Shown one piece after another: positions 43,267 through 51,683 of a stretch of 63,315 bases of DNA. The notes under the pieces are model-generated. The model was not told the DNA's origin, made no database searches, and worked only from the letters and a program-made list of their open reading frames with translations. The stretch's first letter is position 1. Every line of letters starts with the position of its first letter. Source of the stretch: an uncultured Clostridia bacterium (GTDB taxonomy: Bacteria; Bacillota; Clostridia; Christensenellales; Christensenellaceae); the NCBI GenBank assembly GCA_947063485.1, contig CAMSSU010000004.1, positions 1 through 63,315 of the forward strand. The letters are read 5' to 3'. The position numbers and the translations under genes were made by a program.

Positions 43267-43295
43267 TTGACACACAAATCAGGTTGCGCTATACT
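43267..43295 (+). promoter_or_regulatory. Promoter of glnN
   Basis: TTGACA (43267-43272), 17-bp spacer, TATACT (43290-43295). Confidence 0.8.
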
Positions 43296-43310
43296 TTGAA
43301 TATAGACAGC

Positions 43311-43346
43311 AAAGGCGCTGCAGATTGATTCTGTTGGCGCCTTTTC
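43311..43346 (+). promoter_or_regulatory. Terminator-like hairpin in the glnN leader
   Basis: AAGGCGC, inner CAGA-ttgat-TCTG, then GCGCCTT with TTTTCTTAT following. It lies about 10 bases after the predicted start of transcription and about 40 before the coding region, so it can act as an attenuator. Confidence 0.6.
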
Positions 43347-43383
43347 TTATAACAATTTTTAATTCATTTGGGAGGAAATGTTC

Positions 43384-45477
43384 ATGACGCAAATTTCCGA
43401 AATCTTTGGAAGCATGGTCTTTGGGGATGCCGCAATGCGGGAAAAGCTGCCCAAGGATATCTACAAAGCCCTCAAGAAAACCATTCGGAATGGGAAAACT
43501 CTGGATCCTGAGATCGCCGGCGCCGTCGCCAACGCGATGAAATCCTGGGCCATCGAAAAGGGCGCGACGCACTACACGCATTGGTTCCAGCCCATGACGG
43601 GCATCACGGCTGAAAAGCACGATTCCTTCATCAGCCCTACTTCGGACGGCGGCATCATCCTGGAATTTTCCGGCAAAGAGCTGGTCAAAGGCGAGCCGGA
43701 TGCCTCCAGCTTCCCCAACGGCGGCCTGCGGGCGACCTTCGAAGCCAGAGGCTATACCGCCTGGGATCCCACCTCCTATGCCTTCATCAAAGACGGCGTG
43801 CTCTGCATCCCGACGGCCTTCTGCTCCTATAACGGCCAGGCGCTGGATAAGAAAACGCCCCTGCTGCGCTCGATGGAGGCGATCAACAAACAGGCGCTGC
43901 GCATTTTGAGGCTGTTCGGCAACCGGGAGGCGACCAACGTCATCTCCAACGTCGGCCCCGAGCAGGAGTATTTCCTCATCGATACCGAGCTGTTCAATCA
44001 GAGAAAGGACCTCTTCTTTACGGGCCGCACGCTGTTTGGCGCAAAGCCGCCCAAGGGCCAGGAGCTTTCGGATCACTATTTTGGCAGCATCAAAACCAGA
44101 GTCGCTGAGTTCATGGAAGACCTGGATATCGAGCTTTGGAAAATCGGCATTCTGGCCAAAACCGAGCATAACGAAGTCGCTCCTTCTCAGCATGAGCTTG
44201 CCCCAATTTACACCACGACGAATATCGCCACGGATCACAACCAGCTGACCATGGAGATCATGAAGAAAGTCGCCAAGCGCCACGGGCTGACCTGCCTGCT
44301 GCATGAAAAGCCCTTTGCCGGCCTCAACGGCTCGGGCAAGCACAACAACTGGTCGCTTTCCACAGACAAAGGCGAAAACCTTCTGGAGCCGGGAAGTTCC
44401 CCGGAGGAAAACGCGCAGTTCCTGCTCTTCCTCTGCGCTGTCATCAAGGCTGTGGATGAGCATCAGGATTTGCTGCGCATCTCCGTCGCCAGCGCGGGCA
44501 ACGACCACCGCCTGGGCGGCCACGAGGCGCCCCCGGCCATCATGTCTATGTTCCTGGGCGATGAGCTGACGGCCATTTTGGATTCCATCATGCAGGGCGT
44601 CCCCTATGATAAGAACGATGCCGGGGAGATCGAGGTCGGCGTGCATGTTCTGCCCAAGTTCCCCCGGGACAACACAGACCGCAACCGGACTTCCCCCTTC
44701 GCTTTCACGGGCAACAAGTTCGAGTTCCGCATGCTGGGATCCAGCGATTCCATCGCCTGCGCCAACTATATCATCAACACCATCGTCTCGGATGTGCTGA
44801 TGGAGTTTGCAGATCAGCTGGAATCCGCGCAGGATTTCAACAAAGAGCTGCAAAAGCTCATCAAAAATACGCTGAATGCCCATAAGCGCATCATCTTCAA
44901 CGGCAATGGCTATACCGAGGAATGGGCACAGGAAGCAGAGCGCAGAGGGCTGCTCAACCTGAAGACCACCGTCGATGCGCTTCCCTACTATATCAAGCCG
45001 GAAAACATTGCGCTGTTCGAGCGGCACGGCATCTTTACAGAGCCGGAAATGCACTCCCGCTACGAGATCCTCATGGAGAACTACTGCAAAGTGCTCAATA
45101 TCGAAGGGCTGACCATGCTGGATATGGTCAGGAAGGATATCTTCCCGGCAGTCAGCGCATACTGCGGCGATCTCTCCAGCAACGCGCTGGCAAAGAAGGA
45201 GCTCTGCGAGAGCATCTCCTGCGAAAGCGAGATTGCCCTTCTGGAGAAGCTTTCCAAGCTTTCCGCCTGCCTGATGAAATCTGCGGATGAGCTGGAAAAT
45301 GCGCTGATGGGCGTTGCAGAATGCGATGATATCAAGGCCAGAGCGGAATACTACCGCGATCAGGTTCTGCCCAAAATGCAGGAACTGCGGGCGGTGGGCG
45401 ACCAAATCGAGGTCAACCTGGGCCAGGATTACCTCCCCTACCCGACCTACGGCCAGCTGCTCTTCTCCGTATGCTAA
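43384..45477 (+). CDS. glnN: Glutamine synthetase type III
   Basis: 697 aa, the length of GSIII rather than the 440-470 aa of GSI. ATG at 43384 is chosen over 43378 because GGGAGG then has an eight-base spacer. N-terminal GSIII region includes [17 protein letters not shown]; the catalytic part has [12 protein letters not shown] (metal-binding Glu residues), [15 protein letters not shown] and [16 protein letters not shown]. It makes glutamine from glutamate, ammonia and ATP. Regulated at least by its leader hairpin, perhaps through an ANTAR-type antiterminator (inference; no such regulator is in the window). Confidence 0.96.
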   Translation: MTQISEIFGSMVFGDAAMREKLPKDIYKALKKTIRNGKTLDPEIAGAVANAMKSWAIEKGATHYTHWFQPMTGITAEKHDSFISPTSDGGIILEFSGKELVKGEPDASSFPNGGLRATFEARGYTAWDPTSYAFIKDGVLCIPTAFCSYNGQALDKKTPLLRSMEAINKQALRILRLFGNREATNVISNVGPEQEYFLIDTELFNQRKDLFFTGRTLFGAKPPKGQELSDHYFGSIKTRVAEFMEDLDIELWKIGILAKTEHNEVAPSQHELAPIYTTTNIATDHNQLTMEIMKKVAKRHGLTCLLHEKPFAGLNGSGKHNNWSLSTDKGENLLEPGSSPEENAQFLLFLCAVIKAVDEHQDLLRISVASAGNDHRLGGHEAPPAIMSMFLGDELTAILDSIMQGVPYDKNDAGEIEVGVHVLPKFPRDNTDRNRTSPFAFTGNKFEFRMLGSSDSIACANYIINTIVSDVLMEFADQLESAQDFNKELQKLIKNTLNAHKRIIFNGNGYTEEWAQEAERRGLLNLKTTVDALPYYIKPENIALFERHGIFTEPEMHSRYEILMENYCKVLNIEGLTMLDMVRKDIFPAVSAYCGDLSSNALAKKELCESISCESEIALLEKLSKLSACLMKSADELENALMGVAECDDIKARAEYYRDQVLPKMQELRAVGDQIEVNLGQDYLPYPTYGQLLFSVC

Positions 45478-45484
45478 AACTGGC

Positions 45485-45516
45485 AAAAAAGGAAGCGATT
45501 TCTCGCTTCCTTTTTT
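45485..45516 (+). terminator. Terminator after glnN
   Basis: AAAAAAGGAAGCGA-ttt-c-TCGCTTCCTTTTTT type hairpin directly after the stop. Confidence 0.9.
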
Positions 45517-45545
45517 ATTTATTCTTTACCCGCTTTTTCGCTTCA

Positions 45546-45554
45546 TGTTATACT
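45546..45554 (+). promoter_or_regulatory. Extended -10 promoter of mgsA
   Basis: TG-T-TATACT (TATACT at 45549-45554), 28 bases before the start. Confidence 0.55.
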
Positions 45555-45582
45555 AGAAAAAAGCAAACTTGGAGGAACACTT

Positions 45583-46050
45583 ATGGCTGAATATATGACG
45601 CAGATCATCGGCAAGCAGAAAAATATCGCGCTCATTGCCCATGATAATAAAAAAGCCGAGCTCATCGGCTGGTGCCGGGAGCACAAGGAGACGCTCAACC
45701 AGCATTTTCTCTACGGCACAGGCACAACTGCCCGGATGATCAATATGCAGACTGGCCTGCCCGTGCGCGGATACAACAGCGGCCCTCTGGGCGGCGATAT
45801 GCAGATTGGCGCGCAGATCGTCGAGGGCAATATCGATTTCGTCATCTTCTTTTCGGATCCGCTCACAGCCCAGCCTCACGATCCGGATGTCAAAGCCCTG
45901 CTGCGCATCGCCCAGGTTTACGATATTCCCATCGCCAACAATAAGGCCACAGCGGATTTTCTTCTGACCTCTTCTCTCATGGATCAGGAATATGCCCACG
46001 AGATCATCAACTTCCAGCAGAATATCAAGGCGCGCGCTGAAACGCTGTAA
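45583..46050 (+). CDS. mgsA: Methylglyoxal synthase
   Basis: 155 aa. Converts dihydroxyacetone phosphate to methylglyoxal, a bypass of lower glycolysis. IALIAHDNKK at residues 15-24 is the phosphate-binding start, YGTGTTA near 49, SGPLGGDMQIG near 66-76 contains the catalytic Asp, and FFSDPLTAQPHDPDVKALLR near 89-108 completes the active site. GGAGG is present before the ATG. Single gene between two terminators; the product is toxic, so tight control is expected. Confidence 0.95.
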   Translation: MAEYMTQIIGKQKNIALIAHDNKKAELIGWCREHKETLNQHFLYGTGTTARMINMQTGLPVRGYNSGPLGGDMQIGAQIVEGNIDFVIFFSDPLTAQPHDPDVKALLRIAQVYDIPIANNKATADFLLTSSLMDQEYAHEIINFQQNIKARAETL

Positions 46051-46055
46051 AAAAA

Positions 46056-46095
46056 ACAGGCAGTTTACCCTTAGGTGAGCTGCCTGGTTTTTATT
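46056..46095 (+). terminator. Terminator after mgsA
   Basis: AACAGGCAGTTTACC / GGTGAGCTGCCTG stem with TTTTTATT. The following bases to 46305 are AT-rich and show no further feature. Confidence 0.75.
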
Positions 46096-46305
46096 GGAAA
46101 GCAAATGGAATAAAGCACTTTGTATTTCCAATTTCAAACCCTATTTATATTTAATTATATTAATTTTTTAGACGCAATGTAGATTTTAGTTTATCGCTCT
46201 TCTTCCCGCCTTTTTCTCAAATATCAGCAGAAAGAGCGAGCCAGCCCCAGCAGGATCCAGCGCTGTTTTTGGAACTGGTCAGCGTCCTTTTTTGTATTGC
46301 AAACC

Positions 46306-46944
46306 CTATTTCCGCCTTTTCTCTCTGGCCCGTGCAATCGCCTCTTCTTCCTTTTTCCCCATGATGCGCTTGAGCAATGTATACGCAAAGATGCCAAGCA
46401 CCAAGATTGCCAGCATGGCGTATTTGTATTTTCCATAGTATTCGCCTACCGCCTGCCAGTTTTCCGAAAGCAGATAGCCTGCCCAGACGAGCAGCGCGTT
46501 CCAAATGGCTATGCCGACAGTGGATGCGCTTAAAAAGGTCCCCAGATCCTGCTTTGCAAGGCCTGCGATGAAGGAAATATACGTCCGGCAGAGTGGAATT
46601 ACCCGGCAGATGCCCACCGAAAAAGCCGAATATTTCTCAAATTTCTGCCGGGTTACTTCCAGCCCGCCGGCCAGCCTAGGGAAGCGCCGCTCCAGTTTTT
46701 CCATCATGCGCGCACCGCCCCAGCGGGCCAGGCTGTAATCCAATAAGCTTCCGCCCAGGCCGGCGGCAATGCAAATCAGATAGACCGAGAGAAACGTGAA
46801 CCCTCCCTGCGCGGCGACAGCGCCGGAAAGCGGCAAGACGATCTCGCTGGGAACAGGAAAGCACGCATACTCCAGGAATACCGCGAAAAAAATTGCGATA
46901 AGCCCATACTTTTGGATAATTTCGATGACCGTCTGATCCGCCAT
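46306..46944 (-). CDS. DedA-family membrane protein
   Basis: 212 aa. N-terminal IIQKYGLIAIFFAVFLEYACFPVPSEIVLPLSGAVAAQGG is the typical DedA re-entrant segment with acidic residue and Pro; the second signature CRVIPLCRTYISFIAGLAK carries the two conserved Arg. DedA proteins act as lipid scramblases/flippases such as undecaprenyl-phosphate recyclers, or in membrane homeostasis. The basic C-terminal tail is cytoplasmic. Single gene. Confidence 0.9.
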   Translation of the reverse strand: MADQTVIEIIQKYGLIAIFFAVFLEYACFPVPSEIVLPLSGAVAAQGGFTFLSVYLICIAAGLGGSLLDYSLARWGGARMMEKLERRFPRLAGGLEVTRQKFEKYSAFSVGICRVIPLCRTYISFIAGLAKQDLGTFLSASTVGIAIWNALLVWAGYLLSENWQAVGEYYGKYKYAMLAILVLGIFAYTLLKRIMGKKEEEAIARAREKRRK

Positions 46945-47016
46945 AACCCGTTCCCCTTCGCTTAAACTCTCGTATCATATGTATTCCCCCCTCTCCCGGT
47001 TTAGAAATGCGCAAAC

Positions 47017-47045
47017 AAAAAGAGCCTGAATTTTCAGGCTCTTTT
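47017..47045 (-). terminator. Terminator of the PLP-enzyme operon
   Basis: AAAAGAGCCTGAA-ttt-TTCAGGCTCTTTT, just after the stop codon at 47054 on the minus strand. Confidence 0.85.
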
Positions 47046-47053
47046 CCGGCTGA

Positions 47054-48112
47054 TTAGATATTCTTTCCTCTGCCCGTTACTGGAATCTTATCCACGATTT
47101 CTCCATCCCGCATGAGATAGAGGAAATCATAGAGATTGATCGTCGTGCAGCAGTGCCCCGGATAGAAGGCGACCTGCTCGCCCACCTGGAGCCCCGAATC
47201 GTCATCGAAAATCGCACAGTGCTCTTCGTGCAGCTTGATCTGCGCCTCGGGATCCTGGACTGGGTAGGGCGGCGTCTGATCCACGCCAAAGCTCTTGATG
47301 CCCGCATCCACAACCACCGTCTTTGGATTTTTGCTGACGACCGTCGAGAGCACGAAAAGCGCCGGCTGAAAGGGCAGGCCAAAGCGCCCGTAGGAGGTAT
47401 CCGAGAAGAGATAGCTTCCCGCCTGAATCTCCGTATAAACGCCGTGCGCGGCCTTCATCTCAACCGTGCCCGTGCTTCCGCCGCTGATTTCGCGCACCGC
47501 AATGCCCCGCTCCTGCAAGTATTCTCTAAGCTGCCGCATGGTCTGCTCTGTCTTTTCCACGCCGGGCTGGCGGATGCTCATATCCTTGTGCGAAAGCTGG
47601 CCGGCATACGCCTGAATGCCGTCAAAAGTTACGTTTTTGCACTGGGTGATGTGCTGGGCAACCTGGAAAAAATCCTCAAAATTGTAGACGCCGCAGCGGT
47701 TCATGCCCACGTCATATTCCACATAGCAGTGCACCGTGCTGCCCATCAGCTGAGCTGCCGCAGAAATCGCATCGACATTCTCCTTGCTGTCCACACAGAC
47801 TGTCAAATGGCATTTCTTTGCCATAGCGGCCAGCCGCAGAATTTTAGAAGGCTGCACAACCTGGTTTGCGATGAGCACATCTTTGATCCCCGCTTCAACC
47901 AGCCCTTCCGCCTCGGAAATTTTTGCGCAGGTAATGCCCTTCGCCCCGGCCGCGATCTGCATCTTCGCGATCTCCACGCACTTATGCGACTTATAGTGCG
48001 GGCGCAGTGTTGCCGCAGAACCATTCATGATTTGCGCCATCTTGGCAATGTTTGCCTCCACCGCATCCAAATCCGCGACCAGCGCCGGTGTCTCCAAATC
48101 CTCTAATCTCAT
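47054..48112 (-). CDS. Fold-type III PLP enzyme, D-threonine aldolase/D-serine dehydratase-like
   Basis: 352 aa. Alanine-racemase-like barrel with ETPALVADLDAVEANI at the start and the PLP Lys K41 in RPHYKSHK. The C-terminal beta domain has PGHCCTTINLYD, the His and Cys pair that binds the second metal in D-threonine aldolase and eukaryotic-type D-serine dehydratase (DSD1-like). The reaction is either retro-aldol cleavage of D-beta-hydroxy amino acids or D-serine dehydration; sequence alone does not decide. Last gene of the ybaK operon (24-base gap after the acetyltransferase). Confidence 0.85.
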   Translation of the reverse strand: MRLEDLETPALVADLDAVEANIAKMAQIMNGSAATLRPHYKSHKCVEIAKMQIAAGAKGITCAKISEAEGLVEAGIKDVLIANQVVQPSKILRLAAMAKKCHLTVCVDSKENVDAISAAAQLMGSTVHCYVEYDVGMNRCGVYNFEDFFQVAQHITQCKNVTFDGIQAYAGQLSHKDMSIRQPGVEKTEQTMRQLREYLQERGIAVREISGGSTGTVEMKAAHGVYTEIQAGSYLFSDTSYGRFGLPFQPALFVLSTVVSKNPKTVVVDAGIKSFGVDQTPPYPVQDPEAQIKLHEEHCAIFDDDSGLQVGEQVAFYPGHCCTTINLYDFLYLMRDGEIVDKIPVTGRGKNI

Positions 48113-48136
48113 TTTGCTTCCCCTCTTTTCAATATA

Positions 48137-48721
48137 CTAAACTTTTTGCTCGATAGTATAGGCATGAAAGGCCACTTTGGGCCGCGCCGCAAATTCCGCC
48201 GCCGTCAGATTGTAGTAGCAGACCGTCTTTTTCTGGCCGATCAGCGGAAATGTCTCGGTGCGCCTAAACATGGGGATCATGCCGCATTTTTCAATGACCC
48301 GGCGGGATTTCTCGTTTCCCTCAAAATGCCCGCACCAGACCATATCCAGCCCCATCTGATAGAACCCATATTCCAAAACGCACATTGCCGCCTCGGGCAT
48401 CAGCCCCTGCCCCCAGTACTCCGGGCTGAGCACATAGCCCATTTCCCGAGACATGAGCCGCTCATAGGCGAGGCTCACCTGGCGATCATGCAGGCCGATG
48501 CTGCCGATGACCTTCGCATCCCTCTTATGCTCCAGGGCCAAGATGAGATCCCGCGTTTCCTCCGCAAATCCCCGGGCAATTTCCCGGCTCTCTTCGGCGG
48601 ATTCATGCACTGGCCAGCCTGCCTGCGGCCCGACCAGCGGGCTTTTGGCATATTCATATAAATCCTGGTAATCCGCTTCCCTCCAGGATCGCAGCACCAA
48701 TCTGCGCGTCTCTAACTGCAT
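48137..48721 (-). CDS. GNAT acetyltransferase, RimJ/RimL-like
   Basis: 194 aa. Begins METRRLVLR-type (LETRRLVLRSWREADYQDLYEY), has IGSIGLHD strand and GYVLSPEYWGQGLMPEAAMCVLEYGF, the acetyl-CoA pyrophosphate loop variant of the RimJ/RimL group, and NEKSRRVIEKCGM. It transfers acetyl to a protein N-terminus or small amine. Five bases after the deoxyinosine glycosylase gene, in the same operon. Confidence 0.9.
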   Translation of the reverse strand: MQLETRRLVLRSWREADYQDLYEYAKSPLVGPQAGWPVHESAEESREIARGFAEETRDLILALEHKRDAKVIGSIGLHDRQVSLAYERLMSREMGYVLSPEYWGQGLMPEAAMCVLEYGFYQMGLDMVWCGHFEGNEKSRRVIEKCGMIPMFRRTETFPLIGQKKTVCYYNLTAAEFAARPKVAFHAYTIEQKV

Positions 48722-48726
48722 GTTCG

Positions 48727-49218
48727 CTACCTCAAATAATCTAGTATCGCCGCATAGGCCCGGATCAGCTGTTCCAGCGAGACGGCACAGTTTGCCGGGC
48801 TGGGCGAAGGCAGGCAGAAAATGGGGCGCCCTGTCTTCGCCTGGCTGTATTTCCGGTAAAGGGCCGCCGCTTTTTGGCCTGTGGCAAAAACTGCCCGGAT
48901 CTCCGCCGCCTGCAAGATGGGCCCCAGGTCGCTTGGGATTGGCTGGCGAATGCTGGCATCCGCTGCCCCCTGTATCTCACATGCCTGAAGCACATCGTAA
49001 AGCGCGATCCCATGGCGCAGCGCCATCTGCCGCTTTTGCTCGTTATTCTCCGGCAGTGGTTCCTTTAGCAGAGCCGCCAGAACCCGCCAGAACCGGTTCT
49101 GCGGGTGCCCGTAGTAAAACCCGTTTTCCCTGGATTTGGGCGAGGGCATCGTCCCCAAAATCAGCACCTTGGAGCGCGCGTCATAAACAGGCGCAAACGG
49201 ATTTTTGATCTCTGCCAT
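48727..49218 (-). CDS. DNA-deoxyinosine glycosylase (UDG family 6, HDG)
   Basis: 163 aa from the ATG at 49218 (GGGAGTAGCGGC upstream). LILGTMPSPKSRENGFYYGHPQNRFW near residues 17-42 is the base-flipping and active-site region of the hypoxanthine-DNA glycosylase family; LPSPSPANC near the C-terminus is the minor-groove Ser-Pro loop. It removes deaminated adenine (hypoxanthine) and perhaps uracil from DNA. It sits between ybaK and the acetyltransferase with gaps of four and five bases. Confidence 0.88.
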   Translation of the reverse strand: MAEIKNPFAPVYDARSKVLILGTMPSPKSRENGFYYGHPQNRFWRVLAALLKEPLPENNEQKRQMALRHGIALYDVLQACEIQGAADASIRQPIPSDLGPILQAAEIRAVFATGQKAAALYRKYSQAKTGRPIFCLPSPSPANCAVSLEQLIRAYAAILDYLR

Positions 49219-49222
49219 GCCG

Positions 49223-49708
49223 CTACTCCCGGATGAGATCCGCATAATCCGCGCGGATCAATCTGCATAGATCCTCCGGCGCCAGCTCCACCTGCTCCCC
49301 AATCTTCCCAGCGCTGACGGTGATAGTCGGCTGATTTTTTGCCGCCTCGTACAGCACCGTGCGAAACTGCTTTTTCATGCCGATGGGCGAGCACCCGCCC
49401 CGCACATATCCGGTAAGCCCCAGAATCTGGGCAACCGGTATCATGGAGATGGATTTCTCTCCCACGGCTTTGGCCGCTTTTTTTAAATCCAGCTCCTCGT
49501 TTACCGGGATGACAAACACATAGTGCTGCCCTTTTGCGCCTGCCGTAACCAGCGTCTTATAGACCGCGCCGACCTCCTTGCCGATCAGCCCAGCCACTGT
49601 TACGCCGTCTACCGCGCCGCCCTCATGCGGATATTGATATGCGGTATAGGCAATCTTCTTTTGCTCCAGCGCCCGCATGACGTTTGTTTTATGCTCGTTT
49701 TTTGCCAT
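49223..49708 (-). CDS. ybaK: Cys-tRNA(Pro) deacylase YbaK/EbsC
   Basis: 161 aa. YbaK fold: TNVMRALEQKKIAYTAYQYPHE, then GAVYKTLVTAG near residue 47-57 with the essential Lys, VIPVNEELDLKKAAKAVGEKSISMIP, and TGYVRGGCSPIGMKK near 100-114. It hydrolyses Cys mischarged on tRNA(Pro). First gene of a four-gene operon with the DNA glycosylase, acetyltransferase and PLP enzyme, two of which are quality-control functions. Confidence 0.95.
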   Translation of the reverse strand: MAKNEHKTNVMRALEQKKIAYTAYQYPHEGGAVDGVTVAGLIGKEVGAVYKTLVTAGAKGQHYVFVIPVNEELDLKKAAKAVGEKSISMIPVAQILGLTGYVRGGCSPIGMKKQFRTVLYEAAKNQPTITVSAGKIGEQVELAPEDLCRLIRADYADLIRE

Positions 49709-49795
49709 CTTCCTCTTCCTTTGGGGCAGCTCCCTGGCTTCTATTATAGCAGATTCTCCCCCGGAATCAACGGATGTGAACAGCGCAGGCCATCC

Positions 49796-50176
49796 CTAAT
49801 GCTCGATATCCATGATAAACTCCAGCTGGCAAAAGGTGTCCCGATCCGTATTGATGGCATGTGCCGTCAGCAGGCCGTCTCTTTTTTTATCGTTGATCAG
49901 GATGCGCTCTCCTCTGCCTGCGCCAAAAATAATATGGTCATAGCGCACTTTTTGCTCTTTCAAAAACCGCAGGGTATGCGCCTTTTCATATTCCGTGCGG
50001 GCGGTGAGAAAGATAATCATATCCTCACTGCTGATTTGCTCCAAAAACTCTTTTGCACCGGGCAGGAAGGAATCCTCCCCGTCCAAAAAAGGTCCATCGT
50101 GCCTCACGATCGTGCCATCCAGATCCAAAATCCAGGTTTTGGGCATTTTGGAGAGATGAATGCTTTGCTTTTCCAT
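49796..50176 (-). CDS. HAD-superfamily hydrolase, 126 aa
   Basis: Motif I is DLDGTIV (D18, D20), motif II FLTARTEYE near residue 57 and a late ILINDKKRDG Asp/Lys region, giving a minimal HAD phosphatase without a cap domain. Similar short HADs occur near sugar and nucleotide genes; the substrate is unknown. Last gene of the rlmD operon, 18 bases after the homocysteine methyltransferase. Confidence 0.8.
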   Translation of the reverse strand: MEKQSIHLSKMPKTWILDLDGTIVRHDGPFLDGEDSFLPGAKEFLEQISSEDMIIFLTARTEYEKAHTLRFLKEQKVRYDHIIFGAGRGERILINDKKRDGLLTAHAINTDRDTFCQLEFIMDIEH

Positions 50177-50194
50177 AGTTTCCCGCCTTTTTCC

Positions 50195-51163
50195 TCAGCA
50201 CCGCCCGGCCTGCTGCCCGCCTTCCAGCCCGCATCTCCAGCGATGGATTGCGGCAATATCCTTGGGCGTCGTCCGGCAGCAGCCGCCAATCAGCCGTGCT
50301 CCGGCCGCATACCACTTTTTCGCCCAGGCCTCATATCCCCCGGCCTCCGCCGCGCCATGCCAGGTTTTGCAGACGGCATCATAATATTCCCCACTATTGG
50401 GATATACCACGATGGGCTTACTGCTGTTTTCGCGAATTTGCCCGATGAGCTCCTGGACATATTCCGGCGCCGTGCAGTTTACCCCGATGGCCTGAATGCA
50501 GTCCCACTCCTCCAACTGGGCGGCGCATTCCGCGATGGGCGTCCCTTCGCAGATCTGTGTTCCATTCTTGCAGCTGAAACAAATCCACCCGCCAGCACCG
50601 GGAATCTCCTGCATACACTGCGCCAGCGCCTTGGCCTCCAGAAGGCTCGGGATGGTCTCGCAGGCGAAAATCTCTGCGCCGGCCTCCCATAAATCCTGCA
50701 TGCGCCCCCGGTGAAACGCATAGAGCTCCTGCTGGCTGAGGCCATATCCGCCCCGATATTCCGAGCCATCTGCCAAATAGGCCCCATATGGCCCGATGGA
50801 CGCCGCCAAAACGGGGTATGCGCGCCCGGCGCCTTCCCCGATTTCCGCCCAAAAGCGAGCACGCGCCTGCTTTAGGAGCGCAATCGAGCGCGCGATCATC
50901 TCCTCTGCCTGCTGCTGGGTATAGCCCTTGCTCAAAAATCCGGGAATGGTAGCCTGATAGCTGGCAGAAATGCCGATATCCGCGCCCGCGCAGAAATAGT
51001 CATAATGCACCGCCTCAATCTCCTCCGGCTGTTCCGCCAAAATTTTAGCAGACCAGAGCGAATCCGCCAGGGATAATCCCCGGTTTTCCAGTTCCGTCGC
51101 CAAGGCACCATCCAGCACCACAACCTTCTGCCTTTCCAGCAGTTCCTCCAAACGATTTTTCAT
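50195..51163 (-). CDS. Homocysteine S-methyltransferase (MmuM-like)
   Basis: 322 aa from ATG at 51163 (CGGAGGGA upstream). Zn thiolate residues are seen as Cys in IGVNCTAPEY near 226 and the Cys pair in LIGGCCRTTP near 292. N-terminal VVLDGALATELENRG and SASYQATIPGF are family hallmarks. It moves a methyl group from S-methylmethionine or SAM to homocysteine, making methionine without a folate or B12 domain. It starts 25 bases after the unknown gene upstream and ends with an Arg/Gly-rich tail. Confidence 0.92.
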   Translation of the reverse strand: MKNRLEELLERQKVVVLDGALATELENRGLSLADSLWSAKILAEQPEEIEAVHYDYFCAGADIGISASYQATIPGFLSKGYTQQQAEEMIARSIALLKQARARFWAEIGEGAGRAYPVLAASIGPYGAYLADGSEYRGGYGLSQQELYAFHRGRMQDLWEAGAEIFACETIPSLLEAKALAQCMQEIPGAGGWICFSCKNGTQICEGTPIAECAAQLEEWDCIQAIGVNCTAPEYVQELIGQIRENSSKPIVVYPNSGEYYDAVCKTWHGAAEAGGYEAWAKKWYAAGARLIGGCCRTTPKDIAAIHRWRCGLEGGQQAGRC

Positions 51164-51188
51164 CTGTCCCTCCGCTGTGCTCCCACTT

Positions 51189-51677
51189 TCAAAAACCCCT
51201 GGCCTCGCACATAGCCTCAATCTGCTGATACTTCATGCCCCGTGTGAGATTGGCTGCCGTCTGCGCGTTCTGCCCTTCCATCAAAATCCCATAAACACCC
51301 AGCCGCTTGACCCGTTTGCCCAGCTTGGTATTTTCCTTATTTTCTTCCGCGATCATCCCGGCATAGAGCACCGTCAGCAAATAATCTGCCAGAAGTGCAT
51401 CCGGCCCATACTCCCGCTTCGCCAGCCCTGTGATGGCCCGGAGCACTCTCATATCCAAGTTTTTGCCCGTATATTCATACACTTTCAGATAATCTTGATA
51501 CAGCTTTTCCCTGCCATGCCTTTCCGCCAGCGCGATCATCTGAGCGAAGTACTCCTCATCCCGCAGCGCCTTTCTCTCTTGGCCTGGCCGTGCCAAAAAA
51601 ACGCACCAGTCATCAAAGCTGCCCCGGTCAAACTCCAAATAAGCACCGCCGGGAAAATTTTTAATGCGCCTGCCCAT
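51189..51677 (-). CDS. Conserved-looking protein of unknown function, 162 aa
   Basis: I do not recognise the family with certainty. It starts MGRRIKNFPGGAYLEFDRG and has FDDWCVFL near residue 21; the rest is helical with basic patches (KLGKRVKRLG). No signal or membrane helix. It begins six bases after the rlmD stop, so it is part of that operon and clearly a real gene; the aromatic N-terminal motif suggests a defined fold. Confidence 0.75.
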   Translation of the reverse strand: MGRRIKNFPGGAYLEFDRGSFDDWCVFLARPGQERKALRDEEYFAQMIALAERHGREKLYQDYLKVYEYTGKNLDMRVLRAITGLAKREYGPDALLADYLLTVLYAGMIAEENKENTKLGKRVKRLGVYGILMEGQNAQTAANLTRGMKYQQIEAMCEARGF

Positions 51678-51683
51678 CGCGCC

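Noticed and set aside
43279-45486. 735-codon minus-strand open frame opposite glnN
   Set aside because: Antisense of a GC-rich, highly biased gene; glnN itself is certain and the opposite frame has no ribosome binding site.
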